The notes under the pieces: generated by a model
Database searches by the model: none
What the model was told of the DNA's origin: nothing
What the model saw: only the letters and a program-made list of their open reading frames with translations
Source of the DNA: Zychaea mexicana
Lineage: Eukaryota; Mucoromycota; Mucoromycetes; Mucorales; Lichtheimiaceae
Direction: 5' to 3'
NCBI RefSeq assembly: GCF_025766255.1
Contig: NW_026516685.1
Coordinates: 62,001 to 126,000, forward strand
Length of the DNA stretch: 64,000 nt
Shown here: positions 29,123 through 39,689 of the stretch, in pieces
Layout: each line of letters opens with the position of its first letter
How positions within the stretch are numbered: the stretch's first letter is position 1
Position numbers and translations under genes: made by a program

Positions 29123-31143
29123 AAAAAGAATACCCCACAAAACGCGTAAACATTCTATATACACCTTTCATGGTTTGACTGGCATCATATCATCCTTATA
29201 TATACATTTTATATACATACACACCTTTCTCTCTCTCTCTCACACACACATTTTCTCTCTCCATGTAAAATTTTCTCTTCTTTCATCCATTTATCCTCTT
29301 CTTCTCGCTTCTCCTTCCCCTCTCCATTCTCAAGAAAAAAAAACCTCTTTCCTCCTTTGTATCTAGTTTAGCCTTTTCTATTTACACAGTCGTATATCCA
29401 TTTTCAAAAGTATAAAATTAAACTGAAATGAGCTGGTCCCTACTGTATACTTTCTATTGCAGTTTCAAAATAACTGCTGTTTTGAATTAATTAAATACTA
29501 ACACATTATAGTCTTGGAATATTGATGAGCTTGAACAAGTCTAGCACAGGACCCTTATTCACCGCCTCATGATGTATTAGAATGTTAATAATATCTTTGT
29601 ATGTCTCGTATATGGATTAGGCATTCGATTATGTATATGATATAAAGCATATGTACACGATCGAAACAGACGCGACACACACATAATGCTTTAATGGCAT
29701 AGCAACGATTAGTTCTTTATTACAGTAACATAACGACGCCTTCAACATAGCAACTAAAATGCACATATATCAGCTATCATATATACAAGTCGTATATCTG
29801 GATGCGCAGCGAAATCTATTAGATCATGTCTAGTTAAGCACTATCATGCTGCAAGATTACAAGGGGATATCTCAGACTCGTACACTTTGATTTCGGTTGT
29901 TGTAGGTATTATACTCCTCTTTTCCCTAAATTCCATGTAGCATTAAGTTTGGTATGTATAACAAATATCAATTTTGTAAATTGTAGCCACAGCATCGCTT
30001 TTAATATGATATCTTTTATAATGTCATCTGTTAAGAGACCATCGAGTATTGTAAGACATATCTGTGCCACACGACCTATCACTAAACAAACAATAGCGAA
30101 TGAAGAATGCGTATCTCATCCCGATTCTCATCCGGATGAAAGGAAATACTCTCGAGTACAGCGCTCAATGTTGTGCAGCCTTGTTGCTCTCTTTTGGTAC
30201 AATATACATCATATATCCATTGAGAACGGGGAAGAACAGCACTCTTTACATATCAAAGTGTTATTGTTGCTCATTGTTGTGTTTTACTACAGAGGATTTC
30301 TGTTAGTTAAAGGAATAGTTAGAGCAACGGTCCAGCCACACTACAAAGAAGCACTAGATTGGATTGTCTTTTGTGCGCGACATTTTCTGTGAAACGTTCC
30401 CATTTCTGGGAGTGCCCTGGTCCCTGGTCAAAACATATTACATGCATTGCCAAGATTGTTTGTTTTGGTCCAGAAATGGTCTATAGAAGCAAACGACAGA
30501 TTTTTTGAGTGATCATACTCGGTGTGTTGTGAGTATATCCTTTTTGCTTGCAATACAATTTACGGCATCAAGTGCATTCCACGCAGTATTAGCAGTATGT
30601 GCTAATAGCTATAGTCCAGCATAAAGAGAGGGTGATCGTACTATATGAGCGACCGGTCAAAAATGAATGCATTGGCAGGCTCTTTGTGCTGCGTGGCACA
30701 AGTCGAGCTGTTTATAGAGGTAAAGCCGAGCCATTGTGTAGCAGCAGCAACGGATGCAAGGCATCATCGATATTTTGCATAACCGAGTGGAAGAATCTTC
30801 TACATTCATCCATGAAGAGAAGAGGTACGGTCTTTGTTGTTGTCGTGTCAAATGTAGAAAAAAAGTCCTACCGAGACTAGATACAAGCGATATGCATCAT
30901 TTTTTGTACTCCTTTTTGAGATTATATAGTTATTAGTGCATCGTCCAAATAACTTCCGTGGCACTTTTGTTCTTGCCAGCAGTGTAAGGTGGCACAGAAT
31001 ATCGGCAGTTTAAAGAGCACACAATTTATTTTCGTTCAAACGTAAATCCGTACAAAAGCCGAGTTGTATGTGAGCCGTGTACCTTTTTTTTCCCTTTTCT
31101 TTTTGTTGTTACACTTTGTAGACACACGTATAATAGCCAAACA
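29123..31143. other. intergenic stretch, no gene recognised
   Basis: About 2 kb between TSC2 and the PLD-family gene. The proximal 250 bp is pyrimidine-rich with (CT)n and (CA)n runs and is probably TSC2 3' UTR. The longest frame (29949-30392 on +, 147 codons) shows no domain and is not accepted. No RNA gene or repeat was identified. Confidence 0.45.
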
Positions 31144-32239
31144 ATGAACGTCTTGTATGAGCTTTTCTGTATGGGCTCTGCCCCAAGCATCTCTGAAAGA
31201 GAAATCAAAGGCGCTAACTTTCAACAGTTACTGAGCAAGGTACTATTATTACTCTCTATTATGCAACAAGCAGAAGAAAGTTACCAGGGGGAGGGAGGAG
31301 GAGTTGATGTGCCGTTCTAAAGGAAATGATTAATTGTTAGACCATGCCGTCGGCAAAACATATCATAAACGACGATGAACTTAAACAAGTGGCGACGGCG
31401 CGTATGAAATCGGTGGTGGGAGGTAAATCGCACAGTGCAAGCAACACGCTCCGGACGGTGGCCAGTATGTTTGAGGCGGCTTCTTCAGCAGCCGAGTTTG
31501 ACCGTGAAAGATGCATGTTGGAATGGTTGCAGACGTGCGTGACGACGGCTGTGGAGATGGCATTTGCAGAAGCAGACGGCAAGCCGATCAAGCCAACAAC
31601 AGGAACGAAGCAGCCGGATCCGGAGGAGTCGTTCGTGGTAGAGGAGCGTGGGCTGACCTACGACAAGATCGGAGCTTCGGATGACGATTATGTGCCGTCC
31701 GATGAAGACGCGATTGTTCCGGCTGCGCCGTCCAAGAAGAAGAAAAACAACAACAGAAGACGAAGAAAGGAAGAGGAGGACCAGCTGGTCCCTGAGGAGG
31801 CCAAGGGTGCAGATGCATTTATCCCACCCGGAGCAGGATCGAAGGCGGTCGTCAAGTACTTTACGCAACAACAAGGTGGACCCAGCACCATCTTGTCCAA
31901 CGGCTACTATGCACGCTCATACTTTTTCCCCTCCAAAGAAAGCTTCAACGTAATGTGTCACGCCTTTTTCTTCTTTATTTTCTGTGTGTGCTAAGCCGGG
32001 ATGCTTCACTAGTCGTTTATTTCGGTTCTGAACTCTGCCAAATCGACGATCGACGTGTGTGTGTTTGCCATGACGGACGACGACGTTGCAGATGCCCTGA
32101 TCGCTGCCAAGAAACGTAACGTAAAGGTTCGAATCATCACAGATAATCAGCAGGCTGCAGGCAAAGGTGCAGATGCGGAGCGACTACAGACGGATCACGG
32201 CATCCCTTACAAGACAGATAATACGTAAGCGACATGTCT

Positions 32240-32276
<37 letters not shown>

Positions 32277-32586
32277 TTTGATGTAGCAGGAATGTGAGAG
32301 CTAAAAGAACTGACAATATCATGTTAGGACGGGTTACATGCACAACAAGTTTGCGCTTGTCGACAGCGCCACGTTGATTAACGGCAGCTTTAATTGGTCA
32401 AAAGGGTAAAGATTTACTGGCCGCATAAACCCGCGCTGTTGTTGTGTCACTGAAATCTGGTTTTTTTTTTTTTGGATTCTGCATAGCGCACGCTTCAAGA
32501 ACAGAGAAAACATTATCATCACCAATATACCCGAGTGCATCAAGGAGTTCCAGAGGCAGTTTGACTCGCTCTGGGCAGAGTTCTAA
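31144..32586 (+). CDS. phospholipase D-family protein, single HKD motif (PLD6/mitochondrial cardiolipin hydrolase-like)
   Basis: PLD-superfamily hydrolase with one HKD motif, so it should work as a homodimer like PLD6/Zucchini, which cleaves cardiolipin or RNA; which substrate applies is unknown. Exons 31144-31239, 31341-31949, 32013-32224, 32328-32405 and 32487-32586 give 364 aa. The first exon (MNVLYELFCMGSAPS...) is inferred: its 32 codons end at AAG|GTACTA and join in phase at TTAG|ACC ATG. Otherwise translation would start at the ATG at 31344. The catalytic domain is residues about 205-364, with SAKSTIDVCVFAMTD, VRIITDN and the motif H311-N-K-x4-D318 followed by INGSFNWS. The N-terminal 200 residues are not part of the usual domain: a helical part, an acidic segment with DDDYVPSDED, and a Lys/Asn/Arg cluster that may be a nuclear signal. 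I see no N-terminal membrane anchor of the animal type. Intron 3 carries (CT)n at 32244-32274. Confidence 0.85.
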
Positions 32587-32755
32587 GTGTCCTTACTAGT
32601 CTAGTTGTAGTAGCAGCTAATAATAAAAGTAGCGATAAATCATGAGTGAGCTTTTGTCGCGCAGCACTGGTGCTCGTGGCTTGTAAGTCTATTGGTTTAA
32701 TTTCAATGTCAGTAACGCCAAAAGAGCAAAAAAAATTTTTTGGGTTGAGCGCCGA

Positions 32756-32761
32756 TATAAA
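32756..32761 (+). promoter_or_regulatory. TATA box of the EF-1alpha gene
   Basis: TATAAA 181 bp before the start codon. The leader between them contains a likely 5' UTR intron (GTATGC at 32820 to TACTTAG at 32935), which would put the spliced TATA-to-ATG distance at about 65 nt. Leader introns are common in fungal EF-1alpha genes; the intron here is inferred from its signals only. Confidence 0.6.
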
Positions 32762-32941
32762 GCGAGATGGCAAGCGGCCCCGCCGATTCCTTCCCTTTTT
32801 CACTTTTACACACAAATAGGTATGCTGTTTTCTGCTGTTACTGCTGCAACTGCTACTACTCCTGCTGGAGAGAGAGAGAGAGAGAAAGAGCTTACCCGTC
32901 CGTCAACATGTGTACTGATGCATCTTACTACTTAGTCTACC

Positions 32942-34631
32942 ATGGGTAAGGAGAAGACTCACGTTAACGTCGTCGTTATTGGTCACGTCGATTCCGTAAG
33001 TTTCTGCTGCTTTCCATTTTGCAAGCGCATCGAGTGTGCAAAGCTCTTACAACATCCCCTCTCTACTGTTTACAGGGCAAGTCCACCACCACTGGCCACT
33101 TGATCTACAAGTGCGGTGGTATTGACAAGCGTACCATCGAAAAGTTCGAGAAGGAAGCCGCCGAACTCGGTAAGGGTTCCTTCAAGTACGCCTGGGTTCT
33201 TGACAAGCTCAAGGCTGAACGTGAGCGTGGTATCACCATCGATATCGCCTTGTGGAAGTTCGAGACTCCCAAGTACCACGTCACCGTCATCGATGCCCCC
33301 GGCCATCGTGATTTCATCAAGAACATGATTACTGGTACTTCCCAGGCCGATTGCGGTATCTTGATCATTGCTGCCGGTACCGGTGAATTCGAAGTAAGTA
33401 GCGCAGCCGAGACGCCCAAGAGGGGAGGAGAAAGAGAAAAAATTTTTCGTCAGAATTTTTTTTTCAAACACAGGAATTGGTACTGATTGGATTGGTTTTC
33501 GTGGCATGCATTGTTCTGCTTTCTTTAGGCTGGTATCTCCAAGGATGGTCAGACCCGTGAGCACGCTCTCTTGGCCTTCACCCTCGGTGTCCGTCAGCTT
33601 ATCGTTGCCATCAACAAGATGGATTCGACCAAGTACTCTGAGGCCCGTTACAACGAAATTGTCAAGGAAGTCTCCACCTTCATCAAGAAGATCGGTTTCA
33701 ACCCCAAGTCCGTTCCCTTCGTCCCCATTTCCGGCTGGAACGGTGACAACATGTTGGATGAGTCCCCCAACATGCCCTGGTTCAAGGGCTGGAACAAGGA
33801 AACCAAGGCTGGTGCCAAGAGCGGTAAGACCCTTTTGGAAGCCATCGACAGCATCGATCCCCCAGTCCGTCCCTCCGACAAGCCCCTCCGTCTTCCCCTC
33901 CAGGATGTCTACAAGATCGGTGGTATCGGTACTGTCCCCGTCGGTCGTGTCGAGACTGGTGTCATCAAGGCCGGTATGGTCGTCACCTTTGCTCCTGCTA
34001 ACGTGACCACTGAAGTCAAGTCCGTCGAAATGCATCACGAACAGCTCGTTGAAGGTGTTCCCGGTGACAACGTCGGTTTCAACGTCAAGAACGTTTCCGT
34101 CAAGGATATCCGTCGTGGTAACGTCTGCTCTGACTCCAAGAACGACCCCGCCAAGGAAGCCGCTTCCTTCACTGCCCAGGTCATCGTCTTGAACCATCCT
34201 GGTCAGATTGGTGCTGGTTACTCTCCCGTCTTGGATTGCCACACCGCTCACATTGCATGCAAGTTCTCTGAGCTCTTGGAAAAGATCGACCGTCGTTCCG
34301 GTAAGAAGTTGGAAGATGCCCCCAAGGTAAGAAAGCAGTTTCCTTTTGTCAGATTGAGTGGGTTTGGATAACAATTTGTAGTGCTCAAATTTGCTAATGT
34401 CATTATTGTTTGTGAATACAATAGTTCGTCAAGTCTGGTGACTCCGCCATCGTCAAGATGGTTCCCTCCAAGCCCATGTGCGTCGAAGCCTACACTGAGT
34501 ACCCCCCTCTTGGCCGTTTCGCCGTCCGTGATATGCGTCAGACCGTCGCCGTCGGTGTCATCAAGGCCGTCGACAAGACTGAGAAGTCTGGCAAGGTCAC
34601 CAAGGCTGCCCAGAAGGCTGGCAAGAAATAA
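32942..34631 (+). CDS. TEF1: translation elongation factor 1-alpha
   Basis: GTPase that delivers aminoacyl-tRNA to the ribosome. Exons 32942-32995, 33076-33393, 33529-34326 and 34425-34631 give 458 aa, the standard eukaryotic length. GTP-binding motifs are complete: GHVDSGKST (split by intron 1 between S and G), the switch region [14 protein letters not shown] and NKMD. The C-terminal domain runs to [10 protein letters not shown]. Codon choice is strongly biased to C-ending codons, as expected of a very highly expressed gene and unlike most neighbours. That bias also creates the long antisense frame noted under rejected items. Mucorales genomes often carry several TEF copies; only one is in this window. 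Confidence 0.98.
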
Positions 34632-35996
34632 GCGATTTCTATCTCTGCTTAAGAATAGATGCGTTGATTTGGTGGTCCTATTATATTCACACTATTTTAA
34701 TACTCGCTTGTTTTTTTCCTCTTTTTTTCACATCTGCTATCACCAGCACTAAAAAGGAATCTTTCCTTTTTGTTTACAATCATCAAAAATAAAAAGTGCA
34801 TTGGTACATTGACCATCAAAAAAGAAGTTTGAAGACCTCGCATTATGTTTGATCTGTCATTGAAGATTGACAGAATGGCTACACAAAAAGTCAAGTTTGT
34901 TATGCATGGTTTATGCATTTTCCTGTGTAATCAAGGCACTAGCGTCTTGTTTTATGTCCTTACCTTCGTTGGCTTTGCTTAGTAGCACTAACCCAGCGTA
35001 AACAAAGGCGCTTGACTTTCTAGTAGTCTGTATACAGTATATACTAAAGTTTGTTTTGTGGCCATCGTACTAAACAAGTTTATTAAGATAACCCCTACGA
35101 CCATTCCAGTATTTATAGCTGTAGCAGGATTACCTACAAGAAATCATAGATTTTTTGCTAGTTCAAATTTTATGTATGTTGGAGTGTGCATAGATCAGAC
35201 TTATTGATTTGTTCAGTACCATTTTTGAAATTGAAGCTTGGTGGAAGGACAGAGGTGGGTTGCCCGTAGGAAAAGCCTAAATGCTTTCCGCCTTCTTACA
35301 GTACAACTTGGAATATGCAATGCAAAATCAATGATATGTGAACCGTATATAATTTGAAAAAATAATCTTGAGTCGATATGAAAGATTGGAATATTAATTG
35401 CTGTTGCGACCTATCCTACGTACTGAGATGAATATATCTTTATCCAAATAGCAATTAGTGTGTATATTATATTGCGCTTTCCCGACACCTTCGTCTGACA
35501 CTGCTATACATCGCTGCTGATGCTTTAATTAGTCAATGGTGTCAAAACGCGCATTGCAAGCAGACAAGAAGACAGAGCTCAACAACAGCAAAAAGCATAG
35601 AAAACAGACTATTGGATAGAGAAACGAAAGGAATAAGAGTACTTCGACTAATTTGCCAGAATGCTTGTTCAGTTTTCCCTTACTTAAAGCAATTGATGGT
35701 TTTATAAGAACTTTGAAAACAACGGAAAGTGATCGTGCATATTGGACAGACACTTACAACTTCGCTACATTATTTCCAGAGACAATGCTGGCTTGACGCG
35801 TTGAACTTGGCAGAAGTTCGAAGGATTACTGTGAGGTTACTTTGGTTTATGTCAAACGACCTATAACTCTGCCCTATAATAAAACCTATGAATTATCATC
35901 ATTATCTTAAACAAGAAAAATGACGTTTGCTATATGCGTCATACAAGCATTGTGCTGCTCCAGACCTGCATATCGCTGTAGTTGGAGTTGAGTGTA

Positions 35997-36174
35997 CAGT
36001 GGTTCCCCGTTCAATTCACTCTCAATAAAATAAACCCTCAGTTATTTCAACCTTTTTCTACACCTCCTTTAAGCATAGAACACTGCTTGAATCACGCTCG
36101 CTTTGTGTCAACCCTCAGTAGTTTCAACACTTTTTAGACACCCTTTGAAGTTGAAATTGAACGGGGAACCACTT
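35997..36174. mobile_element. 178-bp MITE with 20-bp terminal inverted repeats and TA flanks
   Basis: The left end CAGTGGTTCCCCGTTCAATT (35997-36016) and the reverse complement of the right end (36155-36174) match at 19 of 20 positions, the mismatch being the first base. Both ends abut TA (35995-35996 and 36175-36176), the target duplication of Tc1/mariner/pogo elements. Inside are two diverged direct repeats of about 42 bp (from 36032 and 36109), each with ACCCTCAGT and a TTTCAAC core. There is no coding capacity, so it must be mobilised in trans. The hAT superfamily also uses CAGTGGTT-type ends, but I find no 8-bp duplication. Confidence 0.8.
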
Positions 36175-36380
36175 TAAAACCAACAAAAACATATAATGTA
36201 CGTTACATGCATTTGATTTACAGTATTTGCAAAGATATATCATATTTGGACAACAAAATAGGTAAATAACAGATCCCGCGATCTTTCGTTGCACTCTCGC
36301 TCACTGTAAACGGATTGCAGGAGGCAATACTGCACCACATTTAGTGCTCGCTGCCAAAGCCCTTAATATGATAACGTCTA

Positions 36381-36493
36381 AAAAGCCTTCAAGCGCTCTA
36401 CAAGTTTTTGAATGGCTGTAAATGCTGCTTTAGATATGTTTAGGCTGCCGAAAATGCGCCAGAAGACACCCAAAGCTAGGTTAAGGCATTTTA
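36381..36493 (+). repeat. diverged dispersed repeat, copy A
   Basis: About 110 bp starting at AAAAGCC and running to the CTAGGTTAAGGCATTTTA region, roughly 70 percent alike with 38627-38731. Shared blocks include TTTGAATG, TGTAAATGC, TGCCG and TAGGTTAA. Non-coding; origin unknown, possibly part of an old transposon. Confidence 0.6.
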
Positions 36494-38626
36494 TGGCCGC
36501 TTCCTGTCAAAATATTAATTCCACTTGGTGCGAAATTCAGGGTTAAATGTGTGCTATATCTATGTTATTATCCTGAATACTGAACTTTCGTTCTTGTGTT
36601 TTTTAAGTATACCTGTTTATGTGTACATATAATGCAATTAAGATTTAATTCTAGCGCGACTACGTATGTATGCATGGTTTGAAAAAACACAAGTACTTTT
36701 TGTGCTTCGAGTTGATTAAGCATAATGTTACAGTACATACACATGAAGAACCGGCTCTATTGATACTACATTCCAGCTGAACGTGCCTTTCTTCCGATGC
36801 CTGCACTAATACTTATTGCAAAGTCCCTGTGGCGGTCCCTCGATCCGTGACTCGGGTACTCAAGACTCTTCATAAGCATTTTACATAGTAGGAGAGACTG
36901 GTACAATATATGCCAAGTAAATGTACATATACTCTCCTATCTTATGTTCCGACATTTTTGCATCATTGGTCTCGACGACATCACCTGCTTCAAGAACTTG
37001 AGGAATTGCTCGGCGTTCCGTAAAGTTTTCCGCTGGGAGCCAAAGCGGGTGCCACACAACTGCGGTACAAGTTTGAAAATTTGCTGATTTGGAATAGATT
37101 GTTGGAGATGACGCTTTCTACATATTATTTAACCTATATCATGCGGTTGAAATTGAACACATATAGAACGTGGAGTGTTTATCATACGAAACGGCTCAAG
37201 GATCACGCTGCGACGGACAAAGTGAGCGCGTGTGTAGCATCCTCTTGCTGTGTTTGGCGCAGCATGCTATACATTGGTAGGGTGAAACAAATAAGCTTTT
37301 CCACGTTTGAGTTTAGTACAGTGCTCTGGTGACTACATCTGAAATCTCCATGATAGATTACAACAGACTTTTCTTCAAAAGTTCTAGCAGCGATATATAG
37401 TGCGCGGTAGGGTCACTTTTGGATTTCAACACGCTAGATCTCATTTGTAACTTGCATCCATCAGGATCGTCGGAGCTGTGGTGCTGACTTTAATGAGATT
37501 ACGCAGGGTCAAGTAGATGAGCTTACCAAAGCACGAAGGCTATGCACTTATCAAACGAGACGTTGATAGGCTCGTGCAGATACCTTTTTTCTATAATTGG
37601 TAGATCTTACTGGCTACCCCATCAGCTTCGCATGTATTACTATACAGAGGAATTGGTTGTGTAGATTTTCCTCGTTTTCAAAAGTCAAAGTAGACTTTCT
37701 AAACTGGTGCGGCAGTATCTCACGAATAAAGTTCAATACATATGTATCAAGATGAAGAAACGAGAGACGTTCTTTGCTCGTAAATCCACGATGCGGGTAT
37801 ATGTAAAGAGAACCATACGCCGTACTATAGCAAAAAAACAATTACCAGCAAGTTTACGGGAAGAATAAAGTTTAAACGGGTCTCTTTTCCAAAGCGATGT
37901 TTCTTGCGGAAAAGTAGTATCATGATGATGTTTATTACAGCCTACTATTCCATAAACGAGTTAGTCCCCGTTTTTGTGATAATTCAATACGAATTACCGT
38001 TCATCACTATCCTTTTGGCACGAGTGATCTTTTTTATGTTCCTTCGCTTCCAAGGAAAGGCGGAAAATGAGAGGTTGGTAAGAATGTGTACAATTGCTGA
38101 GCAATAACAGCTTTCACATCGTAATTCGGGTACTGTATGTTGACTTCATACTCACTTTTTTTGGTGTTATACAGAAACTCGGTATATAGTTGATTGGAAG
38201 GACTGGAATGAAAAGCCCACTTTCGCTACATACACACGCACACACAGAGCAACATTTTGTGTAGCAATGATATATTCCCGCGTGCTCGACTCTAATTTTT
38301 CTCATGCAATGTTAACCCTGATGATAGATTGGTTTTTTGATCCAGTCCCTGAGGGTGCGTATGTGCGGGGATGCTCTGTACAGCATGTAAACAAGAGTGT
38401 CAATTCTTAGTGAAGGAACTTCTAATGTTTTATACTCTCTCACGCCATGGCAATCTGCTCAAGGAGGATTTACCGTGGTAAGAAAACTGATAAACCAATC
38501 AGTCTACTTGTTATCAGAAATTTTGCCACTGTCAAGATTCGATCATATAGAGGTGGAGCGACGAACACTTTACCGTAATATGCTACATAGTAAGAGGGAA
38601 AACGTCATGTTGCGTCCCAACATGTG

Positions 38627-38731
38627 GAAAAGCCTTGAAGCGCCTTTGCCTGCCTTTGAATGCATGTAAATGCACTTCAAGGTGCCGCGAATGCATTAAA
38701 AAGCGTCCAAATTAGGTTAACGGTATTTTAC
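38627..38731 (+). repeat. diverged dispersed repeat, copy B
   Basis: Second copy of the repeat at 36381-36493, same orientation, about 2.2 kb downstream, differing by substitutions and an approximately 8-nt gap. No terminal inverted repeats could be assigned. Confidence 0.6.
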
Positions 38732-39623
38732 GTTTTGGGATGCTCACCCTCAGTGAGTATGAGCTGCTGCGTCTGCAACGTTCCAGGTATACCAAGCTCC
38801 GTGTAACTGAGCACAAAAAGTAACCGACGGGTAAAGCGTACAACGTCATACCAAGCGAAAGGTACTGCTCGAATCGTCCTGTGTACTTTTAGCGAACCAG
38901 CGCTCAAGAGAGAGAAGGCAGTAGGAAACCTGAAAGGGCGGGAAGGCGGAATAGCTATGGATGTTCCTTTCCAACCCCTTGGTATCTGCTCCTATCAGAC
39001 CAACAGCGCTATTCCGCGTCTGAACTTTCTCTCCTGTTCGCCCCACCGAATTCTCAGAAGAACGAGTCTGGAGGGTATACACTGTTGCCGAGAGGTTTAC
39101 TTCTCAGCCAAGATCTAATCTTGATGCAGCTTGGCCACATAAAATATAACAAGCGTCTTGATAGTTGCAATAACCGCACTATGTCTCAATTCTGTTGTCT
39201 CAGCTCAAAAATTGAAACAAAACCGGAAAATGTCTCAAAAGTGTCACGCACCATGCGAACCTTGCAAAGCAACGTGCTTCTTAACATCAGATATTTTTTC
39301 CCATGCAAGATAACTCACCCACGCATTTTTTTTTTTGGAAAAGAGGGAGGATGGAGTGCGCACTGCCATCGCCACCGTCATGGCTAAAGAAGACAGATAG
39401 CGTCTTGTGCTTGAATCACCGCGGAATCAGACGGGATCGACGGGTCCCGATTGCTTAGTGTGACGATCGCTTTACCCCAGTCTATTAGCAGAGATCGCCT
39501 TTCCTTTGTGCGGGGGCACACCCAACATCCCAAATGTCGCTCGCAGCTAAACTCTGGGAAAAAAAAGGGGGAGTTGGTGTGTATATTCGTGTGGTCCTGG
39601 ACCACAGAACGAAATCAAAAACG

Positions 39624-39631
39624 TATAAATA
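39624..39631 (+). promoter_or_regulatory. TATA box of the second alpha-glucosidase gene
   Basis: TATAAATA lies 66 bp before the start codon at 39690, a typical distance for a strongly expressed fungal gene with a short leader. Confidence 0.65.
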
Positions 39632-39689
39632 TAAGGCCTCAAATGCCCGGTTCGCCTTTTTTTCTTCGTTGCCTTACAACCTTCAAGAA

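Larger units (their letters stand above)
34632..39623. other. 5-kb gene-poor stretch with transposon relics
   Basis: Largest gene-free interval in the window, between EF-1alpha and the second alpha-glucosidase. All frames are short and lack family features. It contains the TIR element at 35997-36174 and the diverged pair of repeats near 36381 and 38628. Short open stretches near 36940-37330 look like eroded coding sequence but match nothing I recognise. I read it as a place where small insertions accumulate. Confidence 0.55.

Noticed and set aside
29949..30392. 147-codon + frame downstream of TSC2
   Set aside because: No recognisable motif or start context; flanked by AT-rich non-coding sequence.
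30400..30500. Tc1-like transposase fragment near the repeated CCTGGTC words
   Set aside because: Only short word similarity; no DDE motif or inverted ends found.
33070..34374. 434-codon open frame antisense to EF-1alpha
   Set aside because: It overlaps the highly conserved sense exons and runs through an intron; strong C/G-ending codon bias in the sense strand removes antisense stops. No domain of its own.
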